The notes beneath the pieces were generated by a model, which did not search any database, was not told the origin of the DNA, and was given only the letters and a program-made list of their open reading frames with translations. A stretch of 64,000 nucleotides of DNA from an uncultured Chthonomonas sp. (GTDB taxonomy: Bacteria; Armatimonadota; Chthonomonadetes; Chthonomonadales; Chthonomonadaceae): NCBI GenBank assembly GCA_903859705.1, contig CAIONQ010000024.1:1-64000 (forward strand), written 5' to 3'. Position numbers and translations under genes: made by a program. Positions 15,894-23,841 of the stretch are shown one piece after another (within the stretch, counting starts at the first letter, position 1; each line of letters begins with the position of its first letter).

Positions 15894-16655
15894 TTATTTT
15901 CTTGCGGCCCTGCGCCTTCGTACTACAGCGCCAGCAAACCCAACAAACCCTGCCGCTGCAAGCGCCATGGCGCCTGGCTCCGGGGTTACTTCCGAGAGAT
16001 CGTACATAGAAACGCCATCTATCAGCGCAAAAGGTGGAACACCGGAGGGCGTACCAATTGCCAGGAGGGAAAGCGTTTCTGTACCACCGGTTGCAATGTA
16101 ATCGAAGCTTTGCTCCGTCCATCCAGAGAATGCTTCGCTGGGGTTAGAGATTGTTGATGTTGTGTGAAACTGTGATCCCAGCGTTGCTTTGATCTTTTCA
16201 GTGGTATCGCCGGTGTAACCGTGCTGTTGCGCTGCAGCCCAGTAGAAGTTAAGCTGATACGTATGGCCAGCGTGCAGACCAGTAATTACTTGCGATATGG
16301 CACCCACCTGGTATGCGCCATCCATTCCCACAAAGTTGCCGCCGGTTGGGCTTGTTGCAGGCAACCCGTTGGCAGAGCCACTGTTAGGCCCCCAGAGGAT
16401 AAGCTGCTTGGTATTCTCAGAGCTGTATACGCCGGTGGTATCGGCGGAGCCAGGTGTGAACAAGAAGTTGTAGCCAGCAGAAGTCCACCCGGTTACGTTC
16501 ACATAAGGATAGTGGCTATCCCACTGACCAGAGGATTGAACAGTGGTCTGCTCAAAATCACCGTTGACGATCAGGTTAGTCTGAGCAAACACTGAGTTGC
16601 ACGAAAGAAGCATTAGCACAGGCATCGTGGCGCGTACAAGTGGCTGGAAATTCAA
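15894..16655 (-). CDS. PEP-CTERM protein, tandem paralog 2 (DUF642-like)
   Basis: The TTG at 16653-16655, 10 bases after GGGAG, gives a 253-residue protein that matches its neighbours in length. The longer open frame to 16763 adds sequence without a signal peptide character. The signal peptide ends in NSVFAQ. The domain repeats the landmarks of paralog 1: LIVNGDFEQT, GNFVGMDGAYQVGAISQVI, YQLNFYWAAAQQ, GTPSGVPPFALIDGVSMYD. The tail is TPEPGAMALAAAGFVGFAGA plus RRRRAARK. The three copies were probably made by tandem duplication. Confidence 0.85.
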   Translation of the reverse strand: MNFQPLVRATMPVLMLLSCNSVFAQTNLIVNGDFEQTTVQSSGQWDSHYPYVNVTGWTSAGYNFLFTPGSADTTGVYSSENTKQLILWGPNSGSANGLPATSPTGGNFVGMDGAYQVGAISQVITGLHAGHTYQLNFYWAAAQQHGYTGDTTEKIKATLGSQFHTTSTISNPSEAFSGWTEQSFDYIATGGTETLSLLAIGTPSGVPPFALIDGVSMYDLSEVTPEPGAMALAAAGFVGFAGAVVRRRRAARK

Positions 16656-16849
16656 GTAGTGTTTTCTCCCGCGGTAATCACCGCAAATCAGGCGGGGCAG
16701 TAAATAGTGGCATAGCGATCGCTGCAGGCGATGTCCGTAGCTTGTAACGAAAGCCAACCACACCTACTACGAGCGAGCGTACTAAATTATTGCCGGATTA
16801 TAACGTTTTTCTGGTGAGATGCATGGGAGTTGCACGATTGATGATCCTA

Positions 16850-16899
16850 TAAATACAGCAATCCCGGTGCATGGCAGTCTAGCTACTGTGCACCGGGAT
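16850..16899 (-). terminator. Terminator of PEP-CTERM paralog 3
   Basis: Perfect 11-bp arms ATCCCGGTGCA (16861-16871) and TGCACCGGGAT (16889-16899) are followed on the minus strand by TGCTGTATTTATAG. Confidence 0.75.
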
Positions 16900-16926
16900 C
16901 GTGTTTACAGGAATGAGAACCCTGAT

Positions 16927-17697
16927 TTACTTTGCTGCGAGGCGGCGGCGGCGAAGAGCCGCACCTGCAAAGCCTGCAAGGCCCGCGGCAGCCAGCGCCA
17001 TTGCGCCAGGCTCTGGAGTATCCGTGGGCGGAGGGGTGGATATATCGTAGAGAGTTACGCCATCCAACAGAGAGAACGGCGGCACGCCATTGGGAGTTCC
17101 GAGCGCGAGGAAAGCCAGCGTCTCCGAGGTAGAAGTGGCAGTGTACGTAAACGATTCTTGTTGCCAGCCAGAGAAGCCGTGGCTCGGATTGTTATACACC
17201 GACGTTAACTGTGTATCACCACCGAGGGACGCCTGCCACTGCTCTGTATTCGGCCCATCGTAACCTTGCTGCTGAGCTCCGGCCCAGTAGAATCCTAGTT
17301 GATAGGTGTGGCCAACGGTAAGGCCATTGATTGTCTGAGTAATAGACCCCTGCTGGAATGCGCCATCGGCGGCTACAAAGTTGCCACCTGTTGGGCTATT
17401 TGTTAGTCCGTTATTCACGCCATTGCCTGGCCCCCACAGCGTTAGCTCATTGTTATATTCTGAGCTGTGGGCACCTGTGGTATCCGCAGTATTAGGAGCG
17501 AAGATGAAATTGTAACCGTTGGAAATCCACCCGGTAACATTGACATATGGATGGTTAGAATCCCACTCGCCGGAGCTATGCCCGGTGGTGACTTCGAAGT
17601 CTCCGTTTTGAATCAGGTTGACCTGTGCGAATGAGGAATTTGATGCCAGCATCAATGCCCCAAGCGCCGCCCCGCAAGCGAATGCTTTTCTTAACAA
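16927..17697 (-). CDS. PEP-CTERM protein, tandem paralog 3 (DUF642-like)
   Basis: The TTG at 17695-17697 lies 9 bases after AGGAGG and gives 256 residues starting (M)LRKAFACGAALGALML, a signal peptide very like that of paralog 1. The domain has LIQNGDFEVT, GNFVAADGAFQQGSITQTI, YQLGFYWAGAQQQ, GTPNGVPPFSLLDGVTLYD. The sorting tail is TPEPGAMALAAAGLAGFAGA plus RRRRLAAK. All three paralogs use TTG starts at the same place relative to the signal peptide, so the weak start is conserved and may set expression level. Confidence 0.85.
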   Translation of the reverse strand: MLRKAFACGAALGALMLASNSSFAQVNLIQNGDFEVTTGHSSGEWDSNHPYVNVTGWISNGYNFIFAPNTADTTGAHSSEYNNELTLWGPGNGVNNGLTNSPTGGNFVAADGAFQQGSITQTINGLTVGHTYQLGFYWAGAQQQGYDGPNTEQWQASLGGDTQLTSVYNNPSHGFSGWQQESFTYTATSTSETLAFLALGTPNGVPPFSLLDGVTLYDISTPPPTDTPEPGAMALAAAGLAGFAGAALRRRRLAAK

Positions 17698-17824
17698 TAT
17701 TGTGTGCCTCCTGTGAAACAGGGACACATAGCGAATTGTGCCTCCGCAGAGATATCCGCAATGTGCCTCATTCTGCATAACCTAGCCAACACCCCTGAAG
17801 CGAATCAAAGGCGATAGGCCAATT

Positions 17825-17854
17825 AGCATAGAATCTCAAGCGGGCAATTGTCAA
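17825..17854 (-). promoter_or_regulatory. Promoter of PEP-CTERM paralog 3
   Basis: TTGACA and TATGCT on the minus strand with an 18-base spacer, about 125 bases upstream of the TTG start. Confidence 0.6.
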
Positions 17855-17911
17855 CGGCAAGGCATTCGGTTCAGGTTAAATATTATTAATTATATTAGGA
17901 ACAGTTCACTT

Positions 17912-19315
17912 TCACTGCACTTGATTACGCTGTGCCCGCAGGCGTGCTGCCACAGCTGCCCGGTGGCTGCGCATAGATACCGCCTGGCACAGCACGCCAG
18001 CAAGCATAATCGCAAAACTGGCTACAAACCCCATTCTCCAATTGGCCAGTTGCATATGCTCTGTATGGCTCAATACTAGCAACATTCTTATAGCAACCAA
18101 TGGCGCTATTGAACCACGTAGCCCAAAAAAGCTGGAGTGCACGGCCTGATACTGCCCTGCCCTGCCGGGCTCCGCAAACATTAGAGTTGCGTTGAGATAA
18201 CCAAGATCGATACCAGAGGTGGAGATGCCACCAAACCCAGCGGCAACAAACAGCCAGCCAACATGCGAGCCAAAGGCATAGCATAAGGGCATCATCAAAA
18301 GGATAACGTAGCTAACCATTATGGCCGCAAGCGAGCCAAACCTATCCATGTACCAGCCCCAGAAAAAGAGGCTAACAAGCATGCTAAGGCCGGTAACATT
18401 TTGCATACCTGCAATTTGCATGGGCGTTATATGAAACTTATCGACCTGGTAAATAGGATAATAGGTGGTGGCAACCAGGTTGCCAAAACCGCCGATAAAC
18501 ACGCTGATGGTAAACCAGCGGTACGCGCGGTTATGTATCAGGACACTGTACGTCTCTTTAAAGAACTGAGCGAATGGTGGAACAACAACATCTGTTTTAG
18601 GGGGAGGCACTTTTATATGGTTAAAGGCCCATGCCGATGCCGCACCAAACATCCCGCCTACGCAGAACATCCATCTGAAGTCAAGATGATGGCCTGCGAT
18701 GCCGTGCTGCTGAAGATAGCCGCTGATTGCGGCAGAAGAGAGCATGGCCGTAGCAAAGCAGATGCGAACATAACTCATTAATCGGCCACGGAGCTTATCC
18801 GGGTAGATATCCTGCATTACAAATGTATATGCAGGCACCGATACAGAGAATATAATTGGCGTGAGACAGATGAGCGCTATAAATGCTGAGCGGCCGAATG
18901 CCCCCTGCACAGCGAGAGGCGTAAGCATAAACATGCCACGTGCTATAAGCCAGGTAACGGTAACAAAAGGGAGGCGCGGTTTGCCCTCCATTTGCCGTGC
19001 CCACAGGGCTGCAAAAAGTACTCCGATTGCCGGTGCAGCAGTTGCCAGGCCCATTTGAATGCCACTTGCGTGCAGCTTACCCCGGGCGAGCTGAAGGGCA
19101 AAAGTCCACACCGCACCCTGATATATTCCTGCGAATATTCCTGCGCGCACGTCCCACTGCCAGTTGTTCCACACATCTTGTGGGATGAGTCGATCCAGCA
19201 AACGACGGAGGGGCCCTTGTATAGGTTGCTTTTCAGTAAGCTTTGTATCAGCTAAGCTAGAAGGCATGCGGCTGGGGGATATCCTCTCAGTTACTGCAGT
19301 ACGCGTCTGAGACAT
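17912..19315 (-). CDS. Major facilitator superfamily transporter
   Basis: This 467-residue inner-membrane protein has about 12 hydrophobic helices. Among them are PIIFSVSVPAYTFVMQ and LSMLVSLFFWGWYMDRFGSLAAIM, the latter carrying the DRFG loop motif typical of MFS proteins between helices. A basic loop (MEGKPRLPFVTVTW) sits at the usual A-motif place. The soluble N-terminus of about 50 residues (DRLIPQDVWNNWQWD) is longer than usual. No substrate can be assigned. The gene is separated from the PEP-CTERM group by about 215 bases and runs in the same direction. Its start at 19315 has no clear ribosome site. Confidence 0.8.
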   Translation of the reverse strand: MSQTRTAVTERISPSRMPSSLADTKLTEKQPIQGPLRRLLDRLIPQDVWNNWQWDVRAGIFAGIYQGAVWTFALQLARGKLHASGIQMGLATAAPAIGVLFAALWARQMEGKPRLPFVTVTWLIARGMFMLTPLAVQGAFGRSAFIALICLTPIIFSVSVPAYTFVMQDIYPDKLRGRLMSYVRICFATAMLSSAAISGYLQQHGIAGHHLDFRWMFCVGGMFGAASAWAFNHIKVPPPKTDVVVPPFAQFFKETYSVLIHNRAYRWFTISVFIGGFGNLVATTYYPIYQVDKFHITPMQIAGMQNVTGLSMLVSLFFWGWYMDRFGSLAAIMVSYVILLMMPLCYAFGSHVGWLFVAAGFGGISTSGIDLGYLNATLMFAEPGRAGQYQAVHSSFFGLRGSIAPLVAIRMLLVLSHTEHMQLANWRMGFVASFAIMLAGVLCQAVSMRSHRAAVAARLRAQRNQVQ

Positions 19316-19528
19316 TATTGTACCGCTCTGGAAAGGAACGGGGGTGCACCAGGATTGCAGCTATGGCACACAGATTGTGGGCTGTTAAATAGTTCTCAAA
19401 AGGATTGTGTCAACATATATGAACCGTCTGACCTCGGAATGTTGTATATACTTACGGGCCCACACAGGGTGGGCTGATAGCATGCGCTGTGGCATGATGC
19501 CTGCAGCCGCAAAATGGAAAACAAATCT

Positions 19529-20587
19529 ATGAAGCCGAATTACACTGCTCGAATATCTGCCGCACTGTTCCCGGCCGCAATTCTTCTGCTTTCTGGCTGC
19601 GCCCAGCGCACCGTAGTGGCGGCACCACCTATGAACAATGCCCAGTTGGCACCTGCGGTTCAGGTACAAGGACAATCTGGATCTGCGGCGCAGGTTTATG
19701 CCTGGCAGGATGTGCCCCAGGGTCAGGAGGTGCCGATTACTCGTGCAACCTTTGATCAGGGCGGATACCAGATTTTTGCTGCCAGCGGCGAAACTATTGT
19801 TGTGCCGTTTGTAAACCAGAACCTTTATGCTATGAAATTTGGCCGCTCTACACGCGGCGAGAGCTATTTTGTTAACCAGGGTGATGCCCCTACTCTTTAC
19901 CTGGCAAATGGTGGCTTTCTTGAAAATGCAGCGGCACAAAATGCCCGCTGGTACCCAATTCCTGAGAGTTATGGGTACACAAGGCCCATATATGTAACGG
20001 TGGCTCCTAGCTACAGCGAGTTTGCGGCCATGGGCTGGTACCCGGGCATGAATTACTACGGTGGCATGTGGGGATACTACCCACACAGCAGCTTTGTGTG
20101 GATGCCTGGCTTTTACATTGGTATTGGCGGATCACGATACACAACCTACACCAGTTATCACAGTTACTATATCCATACCCCTGGATACGTGCGTACTACG
20201 GTAGTTCACACGTATTACCCTGCTCGCGGAACAAATCGGTTTACAAGCAGAACCACTTTCCGCAGTGGCACTAACCGCTCGTTTAACAGTGGAACCCGCC
20301 GAACCTTTAACAGCACGTCAAGGCCATTCGGCGGCAATAGCTCCTCAAACTCTGGAAGTTTCTCCACTCGCCGCACCACCCCTTCTGGCGGTACGTTCGG
20401 CACGCGGCCATCTGGTGGATCTTTCGGAACACGCCCCGCGGGCGGCACATCTGGCACCAGGCCCTCTGGCGGTTCTTTCGGTACACGGCCTTCTGGCGGG
20501 GCCTTTAGTGGTGGTCGCTCTTCTGGTGGATCATTTGGAGGCGGTCGATCATCCGGGGGTGGCGGCAGCTTCGGTCGCCGGCGGTAA
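19529..20587 (+). CDS. Lipoprotein with glycine/serine-rich repeats
   Basis: This 352-residue lipoprotein has the lipobox LLLSGC near residue 23 (an upstream ATG at 19514 would add five residues). The middle part (about 60-230) is a soluble domain containing VPFVNQNLYAMKFGRSTRG and then a Tyr/Gly/Met-rich region (GWYPGMNYYGGMWGYYPHS). The last 120 residues are low-complexity, with a FGTRPSGGS-type unit repeated about five times and then GGRSSGGS units ending in GRRR. I do not recognise the family. It opens a set of five co-directional genes (to 23760) that also encodes a second glycine-rich protein and an M48 protease, which suggests a shared envelope function. Confidence 0.75.
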   Translation: MKPNYTARISAALFPAAILLLSGCAQRTVVAAPPMNNAQLAPAVQVQGQSGSAAQVYAWQDVPQGQEVPITRATFDQGGYQIFAASGETIVVPFVNQNLYAMKFGRSTRGESYFVNQGDAPTLYLANGGFLENAAAQNARWYPIPESYGYTRPIYVTVAPSYSEFAAMGWYPGMNYYGGMWGYYPHSSFVWMPGFYIGIGGSRYTTYTSYHSYYIHTPGYVRTTVVHTYYPARGTNRFTSRTTFRSGTNRSFNSGTRRTFNSTSRPFGGNSSSNSGSFSTRRTTPSGGTFGTRPSGGSFGTRPAGGTSGTRPSGGSFGTRPSGGAFSGGRSSGGSFGGGRSSGGGGSFGRRR

Positions 20588-20672
20588 TTTACGCAAGCAA
20601 TTTGTAACTTACATCAGGTGTGCCCATTTCTGGCGCACTTTGATCCGATTCAATTGAAGGGGTAATCACACC

Positions 20673-21119
20673 ATGAATAGCATGATTTTCCAAACAGGTG
20701 GAGATTGGGACAGCACTTCTCTGTTTAATAACGGCCAGGAAGTGATGGCGGCCCAGCTTTATGTTGAGTTGCATGCCGGCCGGGATGGCTGGGGAGACCC
20801 GGATAGGGGCGGGATATATGCCGGTGGAGATATTTCGGCATTTGTGCGCACCCAGGATAGCCCGGATGAGGAGTGGGGTATTTTCCCGGGGCGCCTGGAG
20901 CTCGATTTTCCGGGCCACACCCTCGTACTGGAGAACACGCATCCTGCATTTGATTTTGAATGTACGCGGCTTTTATATAATGGGCAGGATGTAACATCCA
21001 ATGTCGTGGACCTTGTTGTGAACATTGATGCCGATAACAACATCGTTCAGGCCTATATTACACTTTACAAACCGCACTGGCTTACGGCAGACGAAGTAGC
21101 TACGTATACGATCATATAG
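20673..21119 (+). CDS. Hypothetical protein, 148 residues
   Basis: GAAGGGG lies 10 bases before the ATG. The product is acidic, with no signal peptide or membrane helix. Notable segments are QTGGDWDSTSLFNNGQEV, HAGRDGWGDPDRGG and LLYNGQDVTSNVVDLVVNID. The repeated 'NGQ(D/E)V' phrase at both ends suggests an internal duplication of a small beta unit. Family not recognised. It lies between two genes for glycine-rich envelope proteins. Confidence 0.65.
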   Translation: MNSMIFQTGGDWDSTSLFNNGQEVMAAQLYVELHAGRDGWGDPDRGGIYAGGDISAFVRTQDSPDEEWGIFPGRLELDFPGHTLVLENTHPAFDFECTRLLYNGQDVTSNVVDLVVNIDADNNIVQAYITLYKPHWLTADEVATYTII

Positions 21120-21192
21120 GCTGGAGCAAGCAGTTAGCTTCTGCAGCAGAGGCATGCCCCCTTAGAGGGTGTGTTGCCTGGAGATTGTCGAA

Positions 21193-21825
21193 ATGAGCGA
21201 GAAGAATCGGATATCGGGCGGCGGCAGTACCGGCGTTCGCCTTGCAAAAGTGTTTGTTGTGGGGATGCTTGCTGCGTTGCTGGCATTTCCCATTGCAGAT
21301 GCCAGCGCACAACGGCGTGGTGGTGGCGGCGGTGGAGGATCATTTGGTAGATCTTCCGGAGGATTTGGTCGGTCAAGCGGAAGTTTCGGTCGATCCAACT
21401 CGGGCAGCTCGTTTGGTGGCGGCCAGGGGCGCTCAAGTAGTGGAACTGGCAGCGGGTCGTTCGGTCGATCTAACAGCAGTTCCTCCGGATCCTTTGGCAG
21501 AAGTGGAAACTTCGGATCGCGCAGCTATACAGGTTCGAGCTCCCGTTCTACCAGTACATATTCCTATGGTGGCCGCAACTACAGCGCACATTACTATGGC
21601 GGATACGGCGATTATTGGTACCACCCTGCGTGGTACTACTGGACTCCGTTTCATCCGGCGTTCTACTACAGCTCGCCTTACCTTGGTGCCGATAACGTCT
21701 ACTACCCAGGCGGGTTTAGCTTTGTCAGGCTAATTTTGGGACTTGCGGTATTCGCAGTAATTTTCTGGGTGTTTGTTAGGATCGTTTTCGGTGGAAAACG
21801 CGTACGGTATACTACATACAGCTAA
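21193..21825 (+). CDS. Glycine/serine-rich membrane protein
   Basis: The ATG at 21193 has GGAG nine bases upstream and gives 210 residues. It has a signal peptide or anchor (VFVVGMLAALLAFPIADASAQ), about 85 residues of low-complexity FGRSSGG/FGRSNSG repeats, an aromatic segment (YYGGYGDYWYHPAWYYWTPF), and a C-terminal membrane helix (LILGLAVFAVIFWVFVRIVF) ending in basic residues. The layout resembles glycine-rich TPM-domain-adjacent or surface proteins, but no family is clear. The repeats resemble those of the lipoprotein at 19529. Confidence 0.7.
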   Translation: MSEKNRISGGGSTGVRLAKVFVVGMLAALLAFPIADASAQRRGGGGGGGSFGRSSGGFGRSSGSFGRSNSGSSFGGGQGRSSSGTGSGSFGRSNSSSSGSFGRSGNFGSRSYTGSSSRSTSTYSYGGRNYSAHYYGGYGDYWYHPAWYYWTPFHPAFYYSSPYLGADNVYYPGGFSFVRLILGLAVFAVIFWVFVRIVFGGKRVRYTTYS

Positions 21826-21849
21826 AGTATGTGATAGGACGGAGAGATC

Positions 21850-22389
21850 ATGTTCGGTAAATCGAACACTAATGCACCAAAACCAGGCAATGCACAATCA
21901 CCTCAAGTTGAGCGTGCAGCAGCTGTTGAGATGGCGCGTATAGCCGGCGGCGGGTTAGTGCAGATGATTGTTACGGATACCTATCCGGTGCAGTTCTATC
22001 TGTTCTTGAACGATAAGTTGGTGCCGGATATCGATGTAGAAAGTCTCTCCGTTAATATCGTAGCACCGATAACCCAGACAGATTCGATGATAGTGCGAGC
22101 AACACTATCCAGTTACATAACCAATGTTGCAGGGGAGCGCACTCTTGAGAACAGGGAACTATTCCCCTGCACGCTGGAATTAATTGCCATGGACAGGCGT
22201 ATTGCCGTATCCTGCACTCGCCCCGACTCTACCGAGGGCCTGTGGGTGAATGTTGGGCTGCGGCCAGATGGAGATAGCCGGGAACTTCAGGGATTGAAGG
22301 AGTTTCGCCTGCTTGTGACGCATGACCTGATTGATGCACGCATCACCTGGGTTGATGGCGAGAGTGAGAGCCTGTTTCCCCAAGAGTAA
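21850..22389 (+). CDS. Hypothetical protein, 179 residues
   Basis: The ATG has GGAG about 6 bases upstream and is 24 bases after the previous stop, so it belongs to the same operon. It has no signal peptide. The body is beta-rich (GLVQMIVTDTYPVQFYLFLN, MIVRATLSSYITNV, RRIAVSCTRP) and looks like a small globular cytoplasmic protein. Family not recognised. Confidence 0.65.
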   Translation: MFGKSNTNAPKPGNAQSPQVERAAAVEMARIAGGGLVQMIVTDTYPVQFYLFLNDKLVPDIDVESLSVNIVAPITQTDSMIVRATLSSYITNVAGERTLENRELFPCTLELIAMDRRIAVSCTRPDSTEGLWVNVGLRPDGDSRELQGLKEFRLLVTHDLIDARITWVDGESESLFPQE

Positions 22390-22503
22390 CAGGTTACGAA
22401 GTTGTGCGCAGGTATGTCGGGCCAGCTACCTGCATACGCCCTCCGGCTTACCCGGCGAGGTGCCTTGAAATAGGAACTTCGGACAGAACATGGAGTCGAA
22501 CTG

Positions 22504-23760
22504 ATGACGGACATTCAGCACCGCATTTTGCGCCGCTGCCCATTGCACGCTGTAGTGATAATGGCATTCCTTGCCGGGATACAGCCAGCACATGCGCAGA
22601 CTCCGCCTGCCCCTCCACCCGCAAATCCTCAGGCTGCCGCCACTGCAAATGCCGTTAAAGACAAGATTACACCCTTAACTGAGGATAACGAAGTTAAGCT
22701 TGGCCGGCAGAATGCAGAAGAAAACGACAAACATATACAGTTTGTAACAGATGCTGCTCTTGTGCAACGCGTAAATCGCATCGGCAAAGAGATTGCAGAT
22801 GTTGCCAATACAGTAGCAATCAAACCATTGTGGGGTTACCCGCAACTAAAAAAGTTTGATTACTCTTTTAAGATTGTAAATGAGAAGGATGTAAACGCCT
22901 ACTCATTGCCCGGCGGATTTATCTACGTAAACAAGGGCCTTATAGATTATGTGAGATCGGATGACGAACTTGCCGGCGTACTTGCCCATGAGATTTCGCA
23001 TGCCGATCATCACCACATGATGAAGCTCATGAAGGAGCAAGGCAAAATACAGAACATTCTCTTGCCGGCTCTTATTGGCCTTGTTGTGGCTACTAAAGCA
23101 AGCTCCTCTGATATGGTGAATGCGCTCAACGCTGGCTACCTGTACACCATTGCCAAAACCAATACCTATGGTGTGGAAGCAGAAAAAGACGCCGATCATT
23201 CCGGCATGCTGTTAATGACGCATACCAAGTACAACCCCGTTGGGCTATACAGTTTCATGCTTCGCATGGCGGCAGATGAAGACCATAAGAACTTTGTGGA
23301 TATGGGAATTCTGCAAACTCACCCGCCGGCCGCAGAACGCGTTAATTCTGCCCGTGATTTGCTGGAAGAACTTAAAATTCCGATAGAGCTCTCGAAGGTA
23401 GATCCCACACTGCTGATCAGCATTGCAGCGGTAAAGGCAACGAAAGATGCTCCAGAAATGGTAGAGTTGAGCATCAGGGGTATACCTATTTGCCGTGTTG
23501 TTGGGATCGCACCGAAGACTGCAACAGACCGAGCAAACGACATTGCAAAGCAGCTGAACAAACGCATTGATGACGAATTTCAGGCAAACGAAGTGCGCTT
23601 CTTGAAGGACAAGAACAAAGTACTACTGCGGTATGTAACTGTGTTAATCGATGCGGATGCAACTGCACAGGGCAAAACGCTTGAGGAACTGAGCAAGACG
23701 ATGGCCACTGCCATTTTGCTAATTAATCAGAAGAAGCAGCAGGAAGCCCCACACCAGTAA
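22504..23760 (+). CDS. Secreted M48-family zinc metalloprotease
   Basis: This 418-residue protein has a signal peptide ending AHAQ near residue 32 and a proline-rich linker. The M48 peptidase domain contains LPGGFIYVNKGLIDYV, DDELAGVLAHEISHADHH (HExxH near residue 162) and the third zinc ligand in VEAEKDADHSGM near residue 226. QTHPPAAERV is also family-typical (compare BepA/YfgC and Oma1-like proteases). The last 110 residues are a separate domain after the peptidase core. Related periplasmic M48 enzymes handle outer-membrane protein quality control. Here it closes an operon of envelope proteins, so those may be substrates; that is inference. A 28-bp palindromic terminator follows. Confidence 0.85.
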   Translation: MTDIQHRILRRCPLHAVVIMAFLAGIQPAHAQTPPAPPPANPQAAATANAVKDKITPLTEDNEVKLGRQNAEENDKHIQFVTDAALVQRVNRIGKEIADVANTVAIKPLWGYPQLKKFDYSFKIVNEKDVNAYSLPGGFIYVNKGLIDYVRSDDELAGVLAHEISHADHHHMMKLMKEQGKIQNILLPALIGLVVATKASSSDMVNALNAGYLYTIAKTNTYGVEAEKDADHSGMLLMTHTKYNPVGLYSFMLRMAADEDHKNFVDMGILQTHPPAAERVNSARDLLEELKIPIELSKVDPTLLISIAAVKATKDAPEMVELSIRGIPICRVVGIAPKTATDRANDIAKQLNKRIDDEFQANEVRFLKDKNKVLLRYVTVLIDADATAQGKTLEELSKTMATAILLINQKKQQEAPHQ

Positions 23761-23787
23761 AGTGTGCACCAGCTCAGTAATTAAAAT

Positions 23788-23815
23788 AAGGGCGAGGCCA
23801 ATTGGCCTCGCCCTT
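23788..23815. terminator. Bidirectional terminator, 28-bp perfect palindrome
   Basis: AAGGGCGAGGCCAA is followed directly by its exact complement. It lies 28 bases past the M48 gene and 27 bases past the convergent galactosidase gene, with A/T tracts on both sides. Confidence 0.8.
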
Positions 23816-23841
23816 TATGCTAGCTGCTTTACTTGCAGTGG

